DNA of 64,000 bases from contig JAWKOD010000004.1 of NCBI GenBank assembly GCA_041391385.1, forward strand, positions 310,001-374,000, given 5' to 3'. This stretch comes from CANIGN01 sp041391385. Its GTDB lineage: Bacteria > Bdellovibrionota > UBA2428. The notes beneath the pieces are model-generated. The model was not told where the DNA came from. It did not search any database and saw only the letters and a program-made list of their open reading frames with translations. The position numbers were made by a program, and so were the translations under genes. Each line of letters begins with the position of its first letter. Position 1 is the first letter of the stretch. Positions 35,187-43,823 of the stretch are shown piece by piece.

Positions 35187-35969
35187 ATGGCTCTTAAGTC
35201 ACAATCTTCTATTCAGGCAATGCTGCAAGAGCACTTTGCGCATGCCCAGCTTAAGAACCCTGCGTATAGCCTTCGTTCTTATGCTCGCCAGGTAGGGGTA
35301 AGTCCTGGAGCTCTTTCTCAAGCCCTTAAGGGTAAGCGCCGTTTTTCAAAAAAAATGGTTGAAAAAATTTGTAACAAATTGCTACTGAGTCCCAATAAAA
35401 CTCGTCAGGCACTGAAGTCATTTGAATCGGCAATTGAGGGTTTTGATTTAAACTATACCGAACTCAGCTCCGACATATATCACGCTATTTCTGATTGGGA
35501 GCACTTTGCAATTATTTCATTATTAGATTTAAAACTTTCCAAACATGATCATGCACTCTTTGCAGAGCTACTCTCTATTAGCGAGCAAAAAGCAAAAGAG
35601 GCACTTGATCGCTTGCTACGCCTTAAGCTCATTAAAAAACTCCCTTCTGGTCGTTACTCAAAACTCCACACACGCATTAAGACGAGCGACGAAATCTCAA
35701 GTCTTTCGCTTAAAAAAGCTCATATGCAGGGCTTTGAAAAAGCCAAGGACTCTCTTTTGAATGATCCTTTAAATGAGAGAGATATCACATCGATCACTAT
35801 GGCTATAGATCCCAAGCGCATGCAGGGTGCTAAAGATATGATTCGAAAGTTTCAGGATCAACTAGCTCAGTATCTAGAAGCTGGAAACAAAAGCCAAGTT
35901 TATCAGCTTAGTGTTCAACTATTTCCAATCAGCAAAAATACTTCAAAAAGTAAAAGAGGTGCAAAATGA
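35187..35969 (+). CDS. TIGR02147-family regulator (DUF4423)
   Basis: The N-terminus has a helix-turn-helix of the Cro/XRE type (SLRSYARQVGVSPGALSQAL). It is followed by a winged-helix-like region (WEHFAIISLLDL, then a second HTH near EQKAKEALDRLLRLKLI) and the C-terminal segment DITSITMAIDP, all characteristic of TIGR02147 proteins. These are abundant in Fibrobacter and Bdellovibrio relatives and are thought to be DNA-binding regulators. It ends in a four-base overlap (ATGA) with the gene for a secreted protein, so the two are co-translated. Length is normal for the family. Confidence 0.88.
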   Translation: MALKSQSSIQAMLQEHFAHAQLKNPAYSLRSYARQVGVSPGALSQALKGKRRFSKKMVEKICNKLLLSPNKTRQALKSFESAIEGFDLNYTELSSDIYHAISDWEHFAIISLLDLKLSKHDHALFAELLSISEQKAKEALDRLLRLKLIKKLPSGRYSKLHTRIKTSDEISSLSLKKAHMQGFEKAKDSLLNDPLNERDITSITMAIDPKRMQGAKDMIRKFQDQLAQYLEAGNKSQVYQLSVQLFPISKNTSKSKRGAK

Positions 35970-37114
35970 AAAAACTTATTCTTCTAACAATTCTTTTTTC
36001 GATCTTCCCAAATGCCAAAGGCGCAGAAGGAAGCAAAACTGGCAACGGTGGATTTGCTTTAGAAGAAGCAGCTCGCCTGTTGATTCGCTCAAGAGATCGG
36101 CTCATTCGTGAAATTCTTATTCTTCAGCAGAGTGAACTTAATACAGCTGCCGAGCGTTTGGACTTGGTGACTGTTCTCAATGGTCTCAAAAACCTTAAAG
36201 AACTTCCAGAAAAGGAAGAAGCAAGAGATGGCAAAGAACTTATCTTTGATTACGACGTTGATCGTGAAGAGATTTATGCTCTCAAGCCATATTATTATAT
36301 TTTTGGTGCAACCTCTGTGGAGACAGCAGAGATTGATGAACTTAAGGTTATGCGAAAACTCATGCACGAGGCTGCGCATCTTATAGGAGCTAACGAAAAA
36401 GAGGCGAAAGAACTCTCTGACAAGGTTATTAGCAAAATTACAGGTAAAGCCGAACCCGCTGCTCAATCAGCGGATAGAGTAAAGGTGAAGTATCCTTTAG
36501 AAAAGTTTGGTTGGAAATATTATCTTAGCTACAACAAGTTTACTTCGCGTTATATGAATGGGTCTTACTCGCAATATCATTTCAATCATATTTTCATGAT
36601 TAGAGCGGATAGCGACGAATACGGTAAGGATGCCTATGAGGTTCAATATTATATTGGTCGCCCCAATGAAATTCCACAAGACTACGATCTTCCTGGTGGA
36701 GACGGCAATCAGAGTGACATTGAAAGCTCAAGGTTAGTCCGCTTTAAGCTCAGAGAAGTTCAAGGTGCTCTAAAAGGTGAAAGAAAGTTTCAAGGGACTA
36801 AAGTTGTAGAACACAAAAGAACTCTTGGTTGGGCGAACGGTGTTCAAAAAAATTACTTATGCGACATTGAGGCACCCGTAACACTCAACACAGACCTAAA
36901 GGGGAATATCTTGAGGATTACTTATCAGGCGCGCGATATCTACCTACCTGAGTTACTCATACAGGCTAAAGGGTCGAAAAATGGAATTATTTATCCAGGT
37001 CAGCTTGCGATTTGTGGCTATTTTAAAACTCAAAGTAAGAAGGCTTATTATGACGGTTGGGTATTCAGCGACCGGATAGTTGAAACAGACTACGACAAGC
37101 TTCCTTGGGGATAG
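35966..37114 (+). CDS. Exported protein with HExxH motif, partner of TIGR02147 regulator
   Basis: Signal peptide MKKLILLTILFSIFPNAKGA, followed by SKTGNGGFALEEAARLL. Around residue 133 comes VMRKLMHEAAHLIGANEKEA, containing HEAAH, the zinc-binding pattern of metalloproteases; Glu residues eleven or more positions later could be the third ligand. The C-terminal half is strand-rich with two cysteines that may pair. The protease assignment rests on the HExxH motif alone. It is translated from the same message as the preceding regulator, which suggests the regulator controls it. Confidence 0.6.
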   Translation: MKKLILLTILFSIFPNAKGAEGSKTGNGGFALEEAARLLIRSRDRLIREILILQQSELNTAAERLDLVTVLNGLKNLKELPEKEEARDGKELIFDYDVDREEIYALKPYYYIFGATSVETAEIDELKVMRKLMHEAAHLIGANEKEAKELSDKVISKITGKAEPAAQSADRVKVKYPLEKFGWKYYLSYNKFTSRYMNGSYSQYHFNHIFMIRADSDEYGKDAYEVQYYIGRPNEIPQDYDLPGGDGNQSDIESSRLVRFKLREVQGALKGERKFQGTKVVEHKRTLGWANGVQKNYLCDIEAPVTLNTDLKGNILRITYQARDIYLPELLIQAKGSKNGIIYPGQLAICGYFKTQSKKAYYDGWVFSDRIVETDYDKLPWG

Positions 37115-37162
37115 GGGAAGGGCCTCGGGCAGCAGTCATTGATTTGAGTGAGAAGATAGGAG

Positions 37163-37191
37163 TTGACAAGTATAACGCAATGCGTTAAGTT
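37163..37191 (+). promoter_or_regulatory. Promoter element overlapped by a perfect palindrome
   Basis: A consensus -35 hexamer TTGACA at 37163-37168 is followed at 37173-37187 by a perfect 7-base inverted repeat with one central base (TAACGCA-A-TGCGTTA). A weak -10 (TAAGTT, 37186-37191) sits 17 bases after the -35. A repressor bound to the palindrome would cover the spacer. The downstream gene starts at 37198 or 37207. Confidence 0.45.
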
Positions 37192-37197
37192 CTCTAA

Positions 37198-37632
37198 GTG
37201 CAAGGAATGCTTCTCAAAACAATCACCGTAATCGCAATAACCCTTAGTTTTCAATCTTGGGGTGCTTCAAGCATTAAGACAAAATCTCATAAAAAAGGCG
37301 TTTATGTATCAGACGCTACGACCATGAAGACGTGGCTCAAAAAGATGCCTCAGGCTATCAAAGAAGTTCATTCTGCGAATGTAAACATCACAGGCATTGA
37401 CGTTAAATGGAAGCAGAAAAAAATTGCACACAAAGCACGCAAATCAAAAGGTCGAAGCCCCAGCTACAGCTGCACATTACATCTCACGATCAAATTCGAA
37501 GATGTATCAAACGGCGAATCTGCTCCCTCTCAGGTGGCAAGTCCCGATCCCTTAACAGTGAACTCACGTTGCGACACTTTTCTCGCACGTCACAACCTAG
37601 AAGCCATCATTAAATCAAATACGAATTCGTAG
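37198..37632 (+). CDS. Small exported basic protein of unknown function
   Basis: The first start is GTG at 37198; ATG at 37207 (MLLKTITVIAITLSFQSWGA) is equally good and leaves more leader. The signal peptide is followed by a very lysine-rich mature chain with two cysteines (SYSCTLHL, NSRCDTFL). No family is recognised. It lies directly under the TTGACA-palindrome promoter, so it is probably regulated on its own. Confidence 0.55.
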   Translation: MQGMLLKTITVIAITLSFQSWGASSIKTKSHKKGVYVSDATTMKTWLKKMPQAIKEVHSANVNITGIDVKWKQKKIAHKARKSKGRSPSYSCTLHLTIKFEDVSNGESAPSQVASPDPLTVNSRCDTFLARHNLEAIIKSNTNS

Positions 37633-37671
37633 AGACTGGCTCAAGCCGATGTCTGGTGTTAGATAATTCTT

Positions 37672-38241
37672 ATGAAAATTGCATTCATTGGAGCACAAGG
37701 CGTTGGAAAGACCACTTTGTGTGCCGCAATCACAAAAGAATTCAAAAACTCACATATTGTAAAAGAATCAGTTCGCGAGTGTCCTTATCCTTGCGATCAA
37801 AGAGCTGATTTTAAAACAGAGTGGTGGGTTCTTTCTCATTCAATCCTGGCAGAGCAAGAAGCGAGAGAAAGCAAGTGTCCACTGATTGTTACGGATAGAA
37901 GTCTTTTGGATATTGCAGTTTTTACAAAGCTCATTAATGAAACAGGCGATGGCCGTATAACGAACATTCAAAGAGCGATGATTGAAGACAGTATTGTTAA
38001 ATGGCACGAGGAAGACCCTTATGACCATGTTTTCTTTGTAAAAGTAAACCCAGAGATTTGGAAGACGCGTGATTTAGATGATGGCTTTCGTTCTTTAGAT
38101 ATTGGCTGGTATACGCTTTTAACAAAAGAGTTTGAGCTCGCTATTGAGCGCTTAAATATTGCTAAAATGACAAAGATACACACCATTGAGAACAATGGTG
38201 ACTTTGATACCTGTTTGAAAAATGTCATAAGCGCTTTATAA
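37672..38241 (+). CDS. P-loop kinase/ATPase of the AAA_28 (NadR-like) type
   Basis: A small soluble nucleotide-binding protein: Walker A GAQGVGKTT at residues 7-15, a region SVRECPYPCDQ, and VTDRSLLDIAVF, a Walker B/DRS element as in nucleoside and nicotinamide-riboside kinases. The C-terminal part includes DDGFRSLD. The 189-residue length fits the AAA_28 family, whose members phosphorylate small substrates. The substrate is not known. It is followed by a long bidirectional terminator. Confidence 0.75.
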   Translation: MKIAFIGAQGVGKTTLCAAITKEFKNSHIVKESVRECPYPCDQRADFKTEWWVLSHSILAEQEARESKCPLIVTDRSLLDIAVFTKLINETGDGRITNIQRAMIEDSIVKWHEEDPYDHVFFVKVNPEIWKTRDLDDGFRSLDIGWYTLLTKEFELAIERLNIAKMTKIHTIENNGDFDTCLKNVISAL

Positions 38242-38284
38242 AAAGAAGGCCTCAAGCATTTTAAGTATGCTTGAAGCCTTCTTT
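38242..38284. terminator. Bidirectional terminator, 18-bp arms
   Basis: Arms at 38242-38259 and 38267-38284 pair over 18 positions with one mismatch, with a seven-base loop. The arms begin with AAAGAAGG and end with CCTTCTTT, so each strand has its own T-run. It lies between two convergent genes, as expected for a shared terminator. Confidence 0.85.
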
Positions 38285-38315
38285 GATGAATCTGCTAAAA
38301 TCTTAAACCTAAAAA

Positions 38316-38906
38316 TTAGTCCGCTAAGCTAAGGCACTTCAACGTATTGTCTTCAGCAGCTGCAACCGCAAGTTTGTTGAGATCTCCACCGGGGTTATTG
38401 AGCGTTGAAAGAGCGGCAACTGCGCAAGAGTTTTTGCCATCAAGTCTTACAACATAAAGTGTTGAGACATTTTTGAGTGTGCCGTCTTCTTGAGTCCAGT
38501 CGGAGTTAATACGATAGATAAGAGCTTGGTATTTGATGCTTTTGCCAAAAACTTCGTTGGTATCTACGCGAGAGTAGCGCCATTCAATCACTTCAGAGCC
38601 CATATCGTGAAAAGCGCCTACATAAGGAAGGGCAATGTTCTCTCCTTGATAGTGAAGCTTAAGGTCGTAACGAATGTCGCCTCCAGAGATTTCAACTTCA
38701 TAACCGCCTAGTGCTGGACAGCTCATTTTTAAAAAATCAATTTCTGCGTCTTCAACAAGTTCAGAACTGCTTGCGACAACGCAATTACTTTGCTTGATGC
38801 TGGTGTAAACGCCCTCAGTTGTTTTCCCTGTTTCTTGTGCAAAGCCTGCGAAAGCCAAAAGAGTTGTTGGAAGTAAAACTTTTTTGAATGAGGTATTTGT
38901 TTTCAT
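38316..38906 (-). CDS. Exported protein of unknown function (196 aa)
   Basis: Signal peptide MKTNTSFKKVLLPTTLLAFAGFA. The mature part has four cysteines (SNCVVAS, KMSCPALGGYEVEISGGDIRYDL with only the Cys and GGY noted, NSCAVAAL, LKCLSL) and several beta-strand-like stretches. The GGYEVEISG element looks like the core of a small beta domain. It is not recognised as a known family. It is transcribed alone between the bidirectional terminator and the desulfurase gene's upstream region. Confidence 0.6.
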   Translation of the reverse strand: MKTNTSFKKVLLPTTLLAFAGFAQETGKTTEGVYTSIKQSNCVVASSSELVEDAEIDFLKMSCPALGGYEVEISGGDIRYDLKLHYQGENIALPYVGAFHDMGSEVIEWRYSRVDTNEVFGKSIKYQALIYRINSDWTQEDGTLKNVSTLYVVRLDGKNSCAVAALSTLNNPGGDLNKLAVAAAEDNTLKCLSLAD

Positions 38907-39075
38907 GTCTCAGACACTAAGCAAGTGTTCGCTCATTGGGGAGCTTAGGAAGTGACACAGGGGTCGGATAGTTGTCAGGATCATTGGGCGCTCAGCTACC
39001 CTTATAGGCTGCGCTCAGCTGATTTTTTGAGTGGGTTGAGCTACTAGCCTGTGTTAATAATAGGGCACTAAAGAT

Positions 39076-40350
39076 ATGCCATATGTAAACCCAATCCCTA
39101 ACGGGGTTTACCTTGATAACAACGCAACGATGCCCCTCTTGCCCAGCGTAAGAGAGGCTCTTGTGCACGCCCTTGAGAGCCCTTTTGATTTGGCTAATCC
39201 TTCGTCTATTCATAAGCCCGGTCAACGCGCTAAGGAGCGACTCTACCAGGCTAAAAAGGCGCTCAGTGAATACTTGGGCACCCAGGATGCCGAACAGTGG
39301 ATTTTTATTTCTGGAGCCACTGAGGGCATCAATACAATCTTAAAAAGTTTCGAAGGCTCTGCTGCCGTGGCGTATTCGAATGTGGATCACTCAGCGGTTT
39401 TCGAAAGCGTTGCCAAAATGAAATGGCAACAAAGCTTTGAACTCAAAGTTAAGTCATCGGGGCAGTTTTGTGAAAATAGCCTTTCAGAATTTGAAGCGGC
39501 CCTTGAGGCTTACTTTGATACTAGCGATCAAGAAGATAAAAAGTGCCTCTTAAACTGGCAGCTTGTGAACAACGAAACAGGCCTAATGTTTCGTTTAGAA
39601 ATTCTTGAAACACTCATAAAAAAATTCAATACGCCCAAAAAACAAAGACTCTTTGTTTTGGTAGATGCCGCCCAAGCGCTGGGCAAAGTGGACGAGTCTT
39701 ATATTCGTAAGGCTATGCACCTGGCTGATTACATGGTGTTTTCAGCGCACAAAATTGGTGGCCCAATGGGCATTGGTGCTTTGTGGATGCGTGAGGGGAT
39801 TCCTTTTTCTCCACTTGTTCAGGGTGGGTCTCAGGAAAAGCGTCGGCGTGCGGGCACGCACAACACTCTTGGAATTGCTGGCTTCTTAGCGGCTATTCAA
39901 GATTGGAAGAAAAACGGCGAAACTTATCGCACGCACATGCATGAGCTCAAAAAACGCGCTCTTATGCAGCTTTCGCGCATTGAAGGCTTTTCTTTGCATG
40001 GCGATCAAAAAGCTCAAAGTTTGAGCAATACTTTTAATTTTCACTTTGCGGGTTGCCGCGATGAAAGTCTTTTGCTCGCTCTTGATCTGGAGGGTTTTTA
40101 TTTGTCGTCTGGGTCAGCGTGTAACTCGGGCTCACTTAAACCTTCTCGAGTGCTCCTCAATATGGGCATTAGCGAAGAGGACGCACTATCTTCGCTTCGT
40201 TTTTGCATAGGCCCTCAAAACACCGAAGAAGAAATTGATCTTTTTTGTGAGCGACTTGAGCACCGAGTAAAACATATTCGTGAAAGTCGCAGTAAATGGG
40301 ATTCGGTATTGCCTGAAATGAAGCCCGATGCGAAAGATGTCACTCCATGA
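39076..40350 (+). CDS. Cysteine desulfurase (NifS/IscS family)
   Basis: PLP-dependent enzyme that takes sulfur from cysteine and hands it to acceptors. The N-terminus VYLDNNATMPL is the family start. The PLP lysine is in SAHKIGGPMGIGALW (near residue 224) and the catalytic cysteine in SSGSACNSGSLKPS (near 345). The length of 424 is slightly above the usual 380-400 because of a longer C-terminus. It overlaps mnmA by four bases, which indicates dedicated sulfur delivery for tRNA 2-thiouridine rather than a general Fe-S role. Confidence 0.92.
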   Translation: MPYVNPIPNGVYLDNNATMPLLPSVREALVHALESPFDLANPSSIHKPGQRAKERLYQAKKALSEYLGTQDAEQWIFISGATEGINTILKSFEGSAAVAYSNVDHSAVFESVAKMKWQQSFELKVKSSGQFCENSLSEFEAALEAYFDTSDQEDKKCLLNWQLVNNETGLMFRLEILETLIKKFNTPKKQRLFVLVDAAQALGKVDESYIRKAMHLADYMVFSAHKIGGPMGIGALWMREGIPFSPLVQGGSQEKRRRAGTHNTLGIAGFLAAIQDWKKNGETYRTHMHELKKRALMQLSRIEGFSLHGDQKAQSLSNTFNFHFAGCRDESLLLALDLEGFYLSSGSACNSGSLKPSRVLLNMGISEEDALSSLRFCIGPQNTEEEIDLFCERLEHRVKHIRESRSKWDSVLPEMKPDAKDVTP

Positions 40351-41495
40351 GTAACGAGGTGAGCTTTGAAAAAGACTCCGCTAAAAAAATCCGTGTAGTC
40401 GTGGCCATGTCGGGTGGAGTGGACTCCTCTGTGGCGGCAGCTCTTTTAAAAGAGCAAGGTTACGACGTGGTGGGCATGGCTCTTCAGGTAACGGATTACT
40501 CGAAGTATCACAAAGAAGGCAGCAAAGGCACCTGTTGTAGTTTGCAGGACATGGACGATGCAAGACGAGTGGCAGAAGCTTTGGAAATTCCTTTTTACGT
40601 GGTGGACACAGAGAAAACGTTTGATGCCAATGTGGTGGATTACTTTGTCAGTGAATACGCCTCTGGGAAAACTCCCAACCCGTGTGTTCAATGCAACACG
40701 CGTGTTAAGTTCAATGCGCTTTATCGCAAGGCGATGGATTTAGATGCTGAGTATATTGCCACTGGGCACTTTGCAAAAATCGAAAAAGACTCCGAACAAG
40801 GCTACAAATTGTGTCGCGGAAAAGATCAACGCAAGGATCAAAGTTACTTTTTGTTTAATTTAAATCAGTCGCAGTTATCGAAAACACTCTTTCCCGTGGG
40901 AGATCTCACCAAAGAAGAGGTTCGCGAATTGGCACGCAAGTGGAACTTGCCGGTTGCAGAAAAGGCTGAAAGCCAGGAGATTTGTTTTGTCCCCAATAAT
41001 GATTACGCCAAGTTTATTGAAGAGCGTATTCAGAAGGGCACGGTTGTGCGCAAAGACGGGTTTATTGTGACCACGAGTGGAAAACTTTTAGCTCGCCACA
41101 CGGGGATTCATCAATTCACAGTGGGGCAACGCAAGGGTTTAGGGCCAGCGCTGCAGGCAGCTCAAAAGCTTAAGATCAATTTTGAAGATCTTTTTGTTGT
41201 AAGTATTGATGCCGAAAAGAATCTTGTAACCTTGGGCTCGGCTGAAGAACTGCACCGAATGGAATGTCGTCTTGATCGCATTAACTGGATTAATGATCCT
41301 GAGAAACTTGTGAGCTCGCGCATTCAAGTCAAGATTCGTTACCGCACCACACCCGCTGAAGCGGACATTGTAAAAGATGAAAGTGGGGCTTTTAAATTAA
41401 AATTCGTCGCTCCGCAGCGAGCAATTACCCCTGGACAGGCCTGTGTGTTTTTTCAAAACGATTGGTGTCTTGGTGGTGGTTGGATTACTGAATAA
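40347..41495 (+). CDS. mnmA: tRNA 2-thiouridylase MnmA
   Basis: Inserts sulfur at C2 of the wobble uridine of tRNA for Lys, Glu and Gln. The PP-loop ATP site AMSGGVDSSV is near residue 19. The two catalytic cysteines are in PNPCVQCNTRVKF (near 110) and SQEICFVPN (near 211). Also present are GHFAKI, RKDQSYFLF and GQRKGLG, all family motifs. It is translationally coupled to the desulfurase gene that should supply the sulfur. Length is normal. Confidence 0.96.
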   Translation: MSNEVSFEKDSAKKIRVVVAMSGGVDSSVAAALLKEQGYDVVGMALQVTDYSKYHKEGSKGTCCSLQDMDDARRVAEALEIPFYVVDTEKTFDANVVDYFVSEYASGKTPNPCVQCNTRVKFNALYRKAMDLDAEYIATGHFAKIEKDSEQGYKLCRGKDQRKDQSYFLFNLNQSQLSKTLFPVGDLTKEEVRELARKWNLPVAEKAESQEICFVPNNDYAKFIEERIQKGTVVRKDGFIVTTSGKLLARHTGIHQFTVGQRKGLGPALQAAQKLKINFEDLFVVSIDAEKNLVTLGSAEELHRMECRLDRINWINDPEKLVSSRIQVKIRYRTTPAEADIVKDESGAFKLKFVAPQRAITPGQACVFFQNDWCLGGGWITE

Positions 41496-41515
41496 TTGCT
41501 GTTACTCTATCGAGC

Positions 41516-41965
41516 ATGGCATCAGCTAAAAAGAAAAACAAAAATATGATTATTATTGCGATTGTTGCAGTGGTCTTGATTGCAGCAGGCGCTTTTTTTA
41601 TGGTGAAAACTAAAGGAGCAAGTAAAATGACAATTGTCCCCGGATTAGACGTAGAAATTACTCACAAGTCAGATGGAGCTGTAATTCAAAAAGGTCAACT
41701 CGCTAAAGTTCATTACACGGGTTGGCTTACAGATGGAACTAAGTTTGATTCTTCAAAAGATCGCAACGAGCCCTTTGAGTTTAGAGTGGGAGATAGACAA
41801 GTTATTCGTGGTTGGGACTTGGGAGTTGAAGGTATGAAAGTGGGCGAAGTTAGAAAACTTACAATCGCTTCTGACCTTGGTTATGGCGAGCGTGGAGCGG
41901 GTAACGTAATTCCTCCTGGAGCAACACTTGTGTTTGAAGTTGAGCTTTTGGGCTTTTCTGATTGA
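41516..41965 (+). CDS. Membrane-anchored FKBP-type peptidyl-prolyl isomerase
   Basis: A lysine-rich N-terminus and one membrane helix (MIIIAIVAVVLIAAGAFFMV) are followed by a complete FKBP domain: VHYTGWLTDGTKFDSS, VIRGWDLGVEGMKVGE, and YGERGAGNVIPPGATLVFEVELL. The domain is a rotamase that speeds proline isomerisation during folding. An in-frame ATG at 41627, exactly at the start of the FKBP domain, has a strong AAAGGAG eight bases before it. That is much better than the site before 41516, so a second, soluble cytoplasmic form of 112 residues is likely. Confidence 0.88.
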   Translation: MASAKKKNKNMIIIAIVAVVLIAAGAFFMVKTKGASKMTIVPGLDVEITHKSDGAVIQKGQLAKVHYTGWLTDGTKFDSSKDRNEPFEFRVGDRQVIRGWDLGVEGMKVGEVRKLTIASDLGYGERGAGNVIPPGATLVFEVELLGFSD

Positions 41966-43083
41966 TACCGAATATTTTAAAAGGTTTTACTAAGAGACTA
42001 TTCTCAGCTCTTTGTTTATTCGGTGTTTTTGTAGCGGCTCTATCGACGGGCGCACCCGAGTCTAAAGAGCTGCGGATATCTGTGGTGGCCTATAATACCG
42101 AAAACCTCTTTGATACCGAAGACGATCCAAAGATAAAAGACGAAACTTATTTGCCCCTTGAGCTTAAAAAAAACGAAGCTCATAAAAAAGCCTGCAAAAG
42201 CCAGAACGCACGCTATGCAAGTCGTATGTGGGATTGTTTGTTCTTAGATTGGAACCAGTCACTCTTAGATGTGAAAATGAAAAACCTGTCCGAGCAAATT
42301 ATGAGCGCACCCGGGGGGCGCGGGCCTGATGTGCTGATTTTAGAAGAGGTTGAAAATAGAAAAGTTGTAGAAGAACTGAATAAGAAGTTTTTATCAAAAG
42401 CGGGCTACACCGTGACTCACTTTGATTCTAAAGATGAGAGAGGCATTGATCAGGCGATCTTAAGTCGTTATCCCCTCATCAAATATGAATACCATTACAT
42501 TGCCGTTGAAAAAAAACGTAGAAAGTCTAAGAAATCCAAAAAAAATAAAAAGACAACGGAGGTCGCCAAAACAAAAGACCTGCGAGGGATCTTGCATGCG
42601 CATCTCAACATAGGCACTGAAACTGCTCCCAGGGTGTTACATGTCCTGGCTCTGCATTTGCCTTCCCAGGGCGCCAAGTTTAATGAACGTGCCGTAGTTT
42701 TAAATGAACTCAATAAACTTGCTCTTAAGGTTCCTGCCAATGACGTACTCATTGCCGGTGGGGATTTTAACATCACCTCAAAAGAATGGGATAAAGAGAA
42801 GGTTTATAAATCTTACTTTGAAAACATTTGGCGTCCCGCTCATATGGATGGTTGCAAGGACTGCAAAGGTACCTATTATTATCCCGGCAACAAGGAGTGG
42901 TCGTTTTTTGATTTGCTCTTGTTGCGTTTTGATAGAGAAAAGAAAGCCCGCTGGCATTGGGATGCGAAGAGTGTAAAAACACTTTCAACAAACAAGTCCA
43001 TGTATCCCGTTCGCTTTGACCCCAATAAACTCAAGGGAGCAAGCGATCATTTCCCCATTTATGCGGAGCTAGTTGTTGATTAA
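41962..43083 (+). CDS. Exported endonuclease/exonuclease/phosphatase-fold enzyme
   Basis: The TTG at 41962 overlaps the FKBP stop (TTGA) and begins a signal-like segment (RLFSALCLFGVFVAALS). The EEP fold is clear: VVAYNTENLFDTEDDP, PDVLILEEVEN (metal-binding Glu), DERGIDQAILSRYPL, LHLPSQGAKFNERA, IAGGDFNITSKEW and ASDHFPIYAEL (catalytic SDH). A Lys-rich insertion near residue 180 is unusual. It could be a nuclease or phosphodiesterase outside the cytoplasm. Its last 64 coding bases are repeated 808 bases downstream. Confidence 0.82.
   Translation: MIPNILKGFTKRLFSALCLFGVFVAALSTGAPESKELRISVVAYNTENLFDTEDDPKIKDETYLPLELKKNEAHKKACKSQNARYASRMWDCLFLDWNQSLLDVKMKNLSEQIMSAPGGRGPDVLILEEVENRKVVEELNKKFLSKAGYTVTHFDSKDERGIDQAILSRYPLIKYEYHYIAVEKKRRKSKKSKKNKKTTEVAKTKDLRGILHAHLNIGTETAPRVLHVLALHLPSQGAKFNERAVVLNELNKLALKVPANDVLIAGGDFNITSKEWDKEKVYKSYFENIWRPAHMDGCKDCKGTYYYPGNKEWSFFDLLLLRFDREKKARWHWDAKSVKTLSTNKSMYPVRFDPNKLKGASDHFPIYAELVVD
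43016..43079 (+). repeat. Direct repeat, copy 1 (3' end of the EEP gene)
   Basis: 64 bases at the end of the EEP coding frame that recur at 43824-43887 with three differences. They code for the conserved SDH-containing C-terminus. The two copies flank a segment with one secreted-protein gene. Confidence 0.9.
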
Positions 43084-43754
43084 TTATTTGTTGAAGTAGG
43101 TACAAGTTTGAATTGAGGAACTCCTCTTTCATCTAACTTTGGACCAAAGAGAGCTCTTGAAAATGGCATCGACCATATTAGATGGACTTCTTGCTTTTGG
43201 CGGATGTAAATATCTCGCTGAGCCTTTAGATCGCCAAACTTTTCGGCCATTGCTATTCCCGTAGCATTTGCATAGTAAGGTTTACGATAGATCACTCGTT
43301 CATATGCAGATACTTCAAAGAAAGATGTGTCATAAGGATATCTAATATTTTTAAAAACAATATTGTATGGCATGAAGGGTACTTTGGAAATGTCAGTATA
43401 TTTTGCGTTATCAACCGATATCCAATACCAATTTCCCGTTTCAGTTTTTAATATTTTTACAGTTGAGTTACTCGCTTTTGCCAAGACTAACTGTCTGTTT
43501 AAAAGGGTCTCTTTATATGAAATGCCAGCGTCGCTTGAATCCCATTCATCTTCCTTAGCTAACAATGTACCTTGGGTATTTTTAATTGTAAGATCACCGT
43601 CTTCAATTGAAACAAAAACATCGGATTGATTTAAGTTTTCGAAAACGACAACACTTGATTTTTGCTCATCAAGTGTCTCTGCCTCGAGAGTATGTGTTTG
43701 AGTAAAGAGTAGTAAGGTGGATAACAAGCTTAGTGACGCCTTGGAAATGTTCAT
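43080..43754 (-). CDS. Exported protein of unknown function between direct repeats
   Basis: Signal peptide MNISKASLSLLSTLLLFTQTHTLEA. The mature ~200 residues are strand-rich with many aromatic residues (WYWISVDNAKY, PYNIVFKNIRYPYDTS) and no cysteine. Family not recognised. The stop overlaps the EEP gene by four bases. It is the only complete gene between the two copies of the EEP 3' end, so it may be the cargo of an insertion. I could not judge its base composition reliably. Confidence 0.6.
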   Translation of the reverse strand: MNISKASLSLLSTLLLFTQTHTLEAETLDEQKSSVVVFENLNQSDVFVSIEDGDLTIKNTQGTLLAKEDEWDSSDAGISYKETLLNRQLVLAKASNSTVKILKTETGNWYWISVDNAKYTDISKVPFMPYNIVFKNIRYPYDTSFFEVSAYERVIYRKPYYANATGIAMAEKFGDLKAQRDIYIRQKQEVHLIWSMPFSRALFGPKLDERGVPQFKLVPTSTNN

Positions 43755-43823
43755 GAGGAGTGAAATATAGCCACAGTAACGCCCCGAGTCAAGCTTGGTT
43801 TTTTTGCTTCTACGCTCTGAGAA

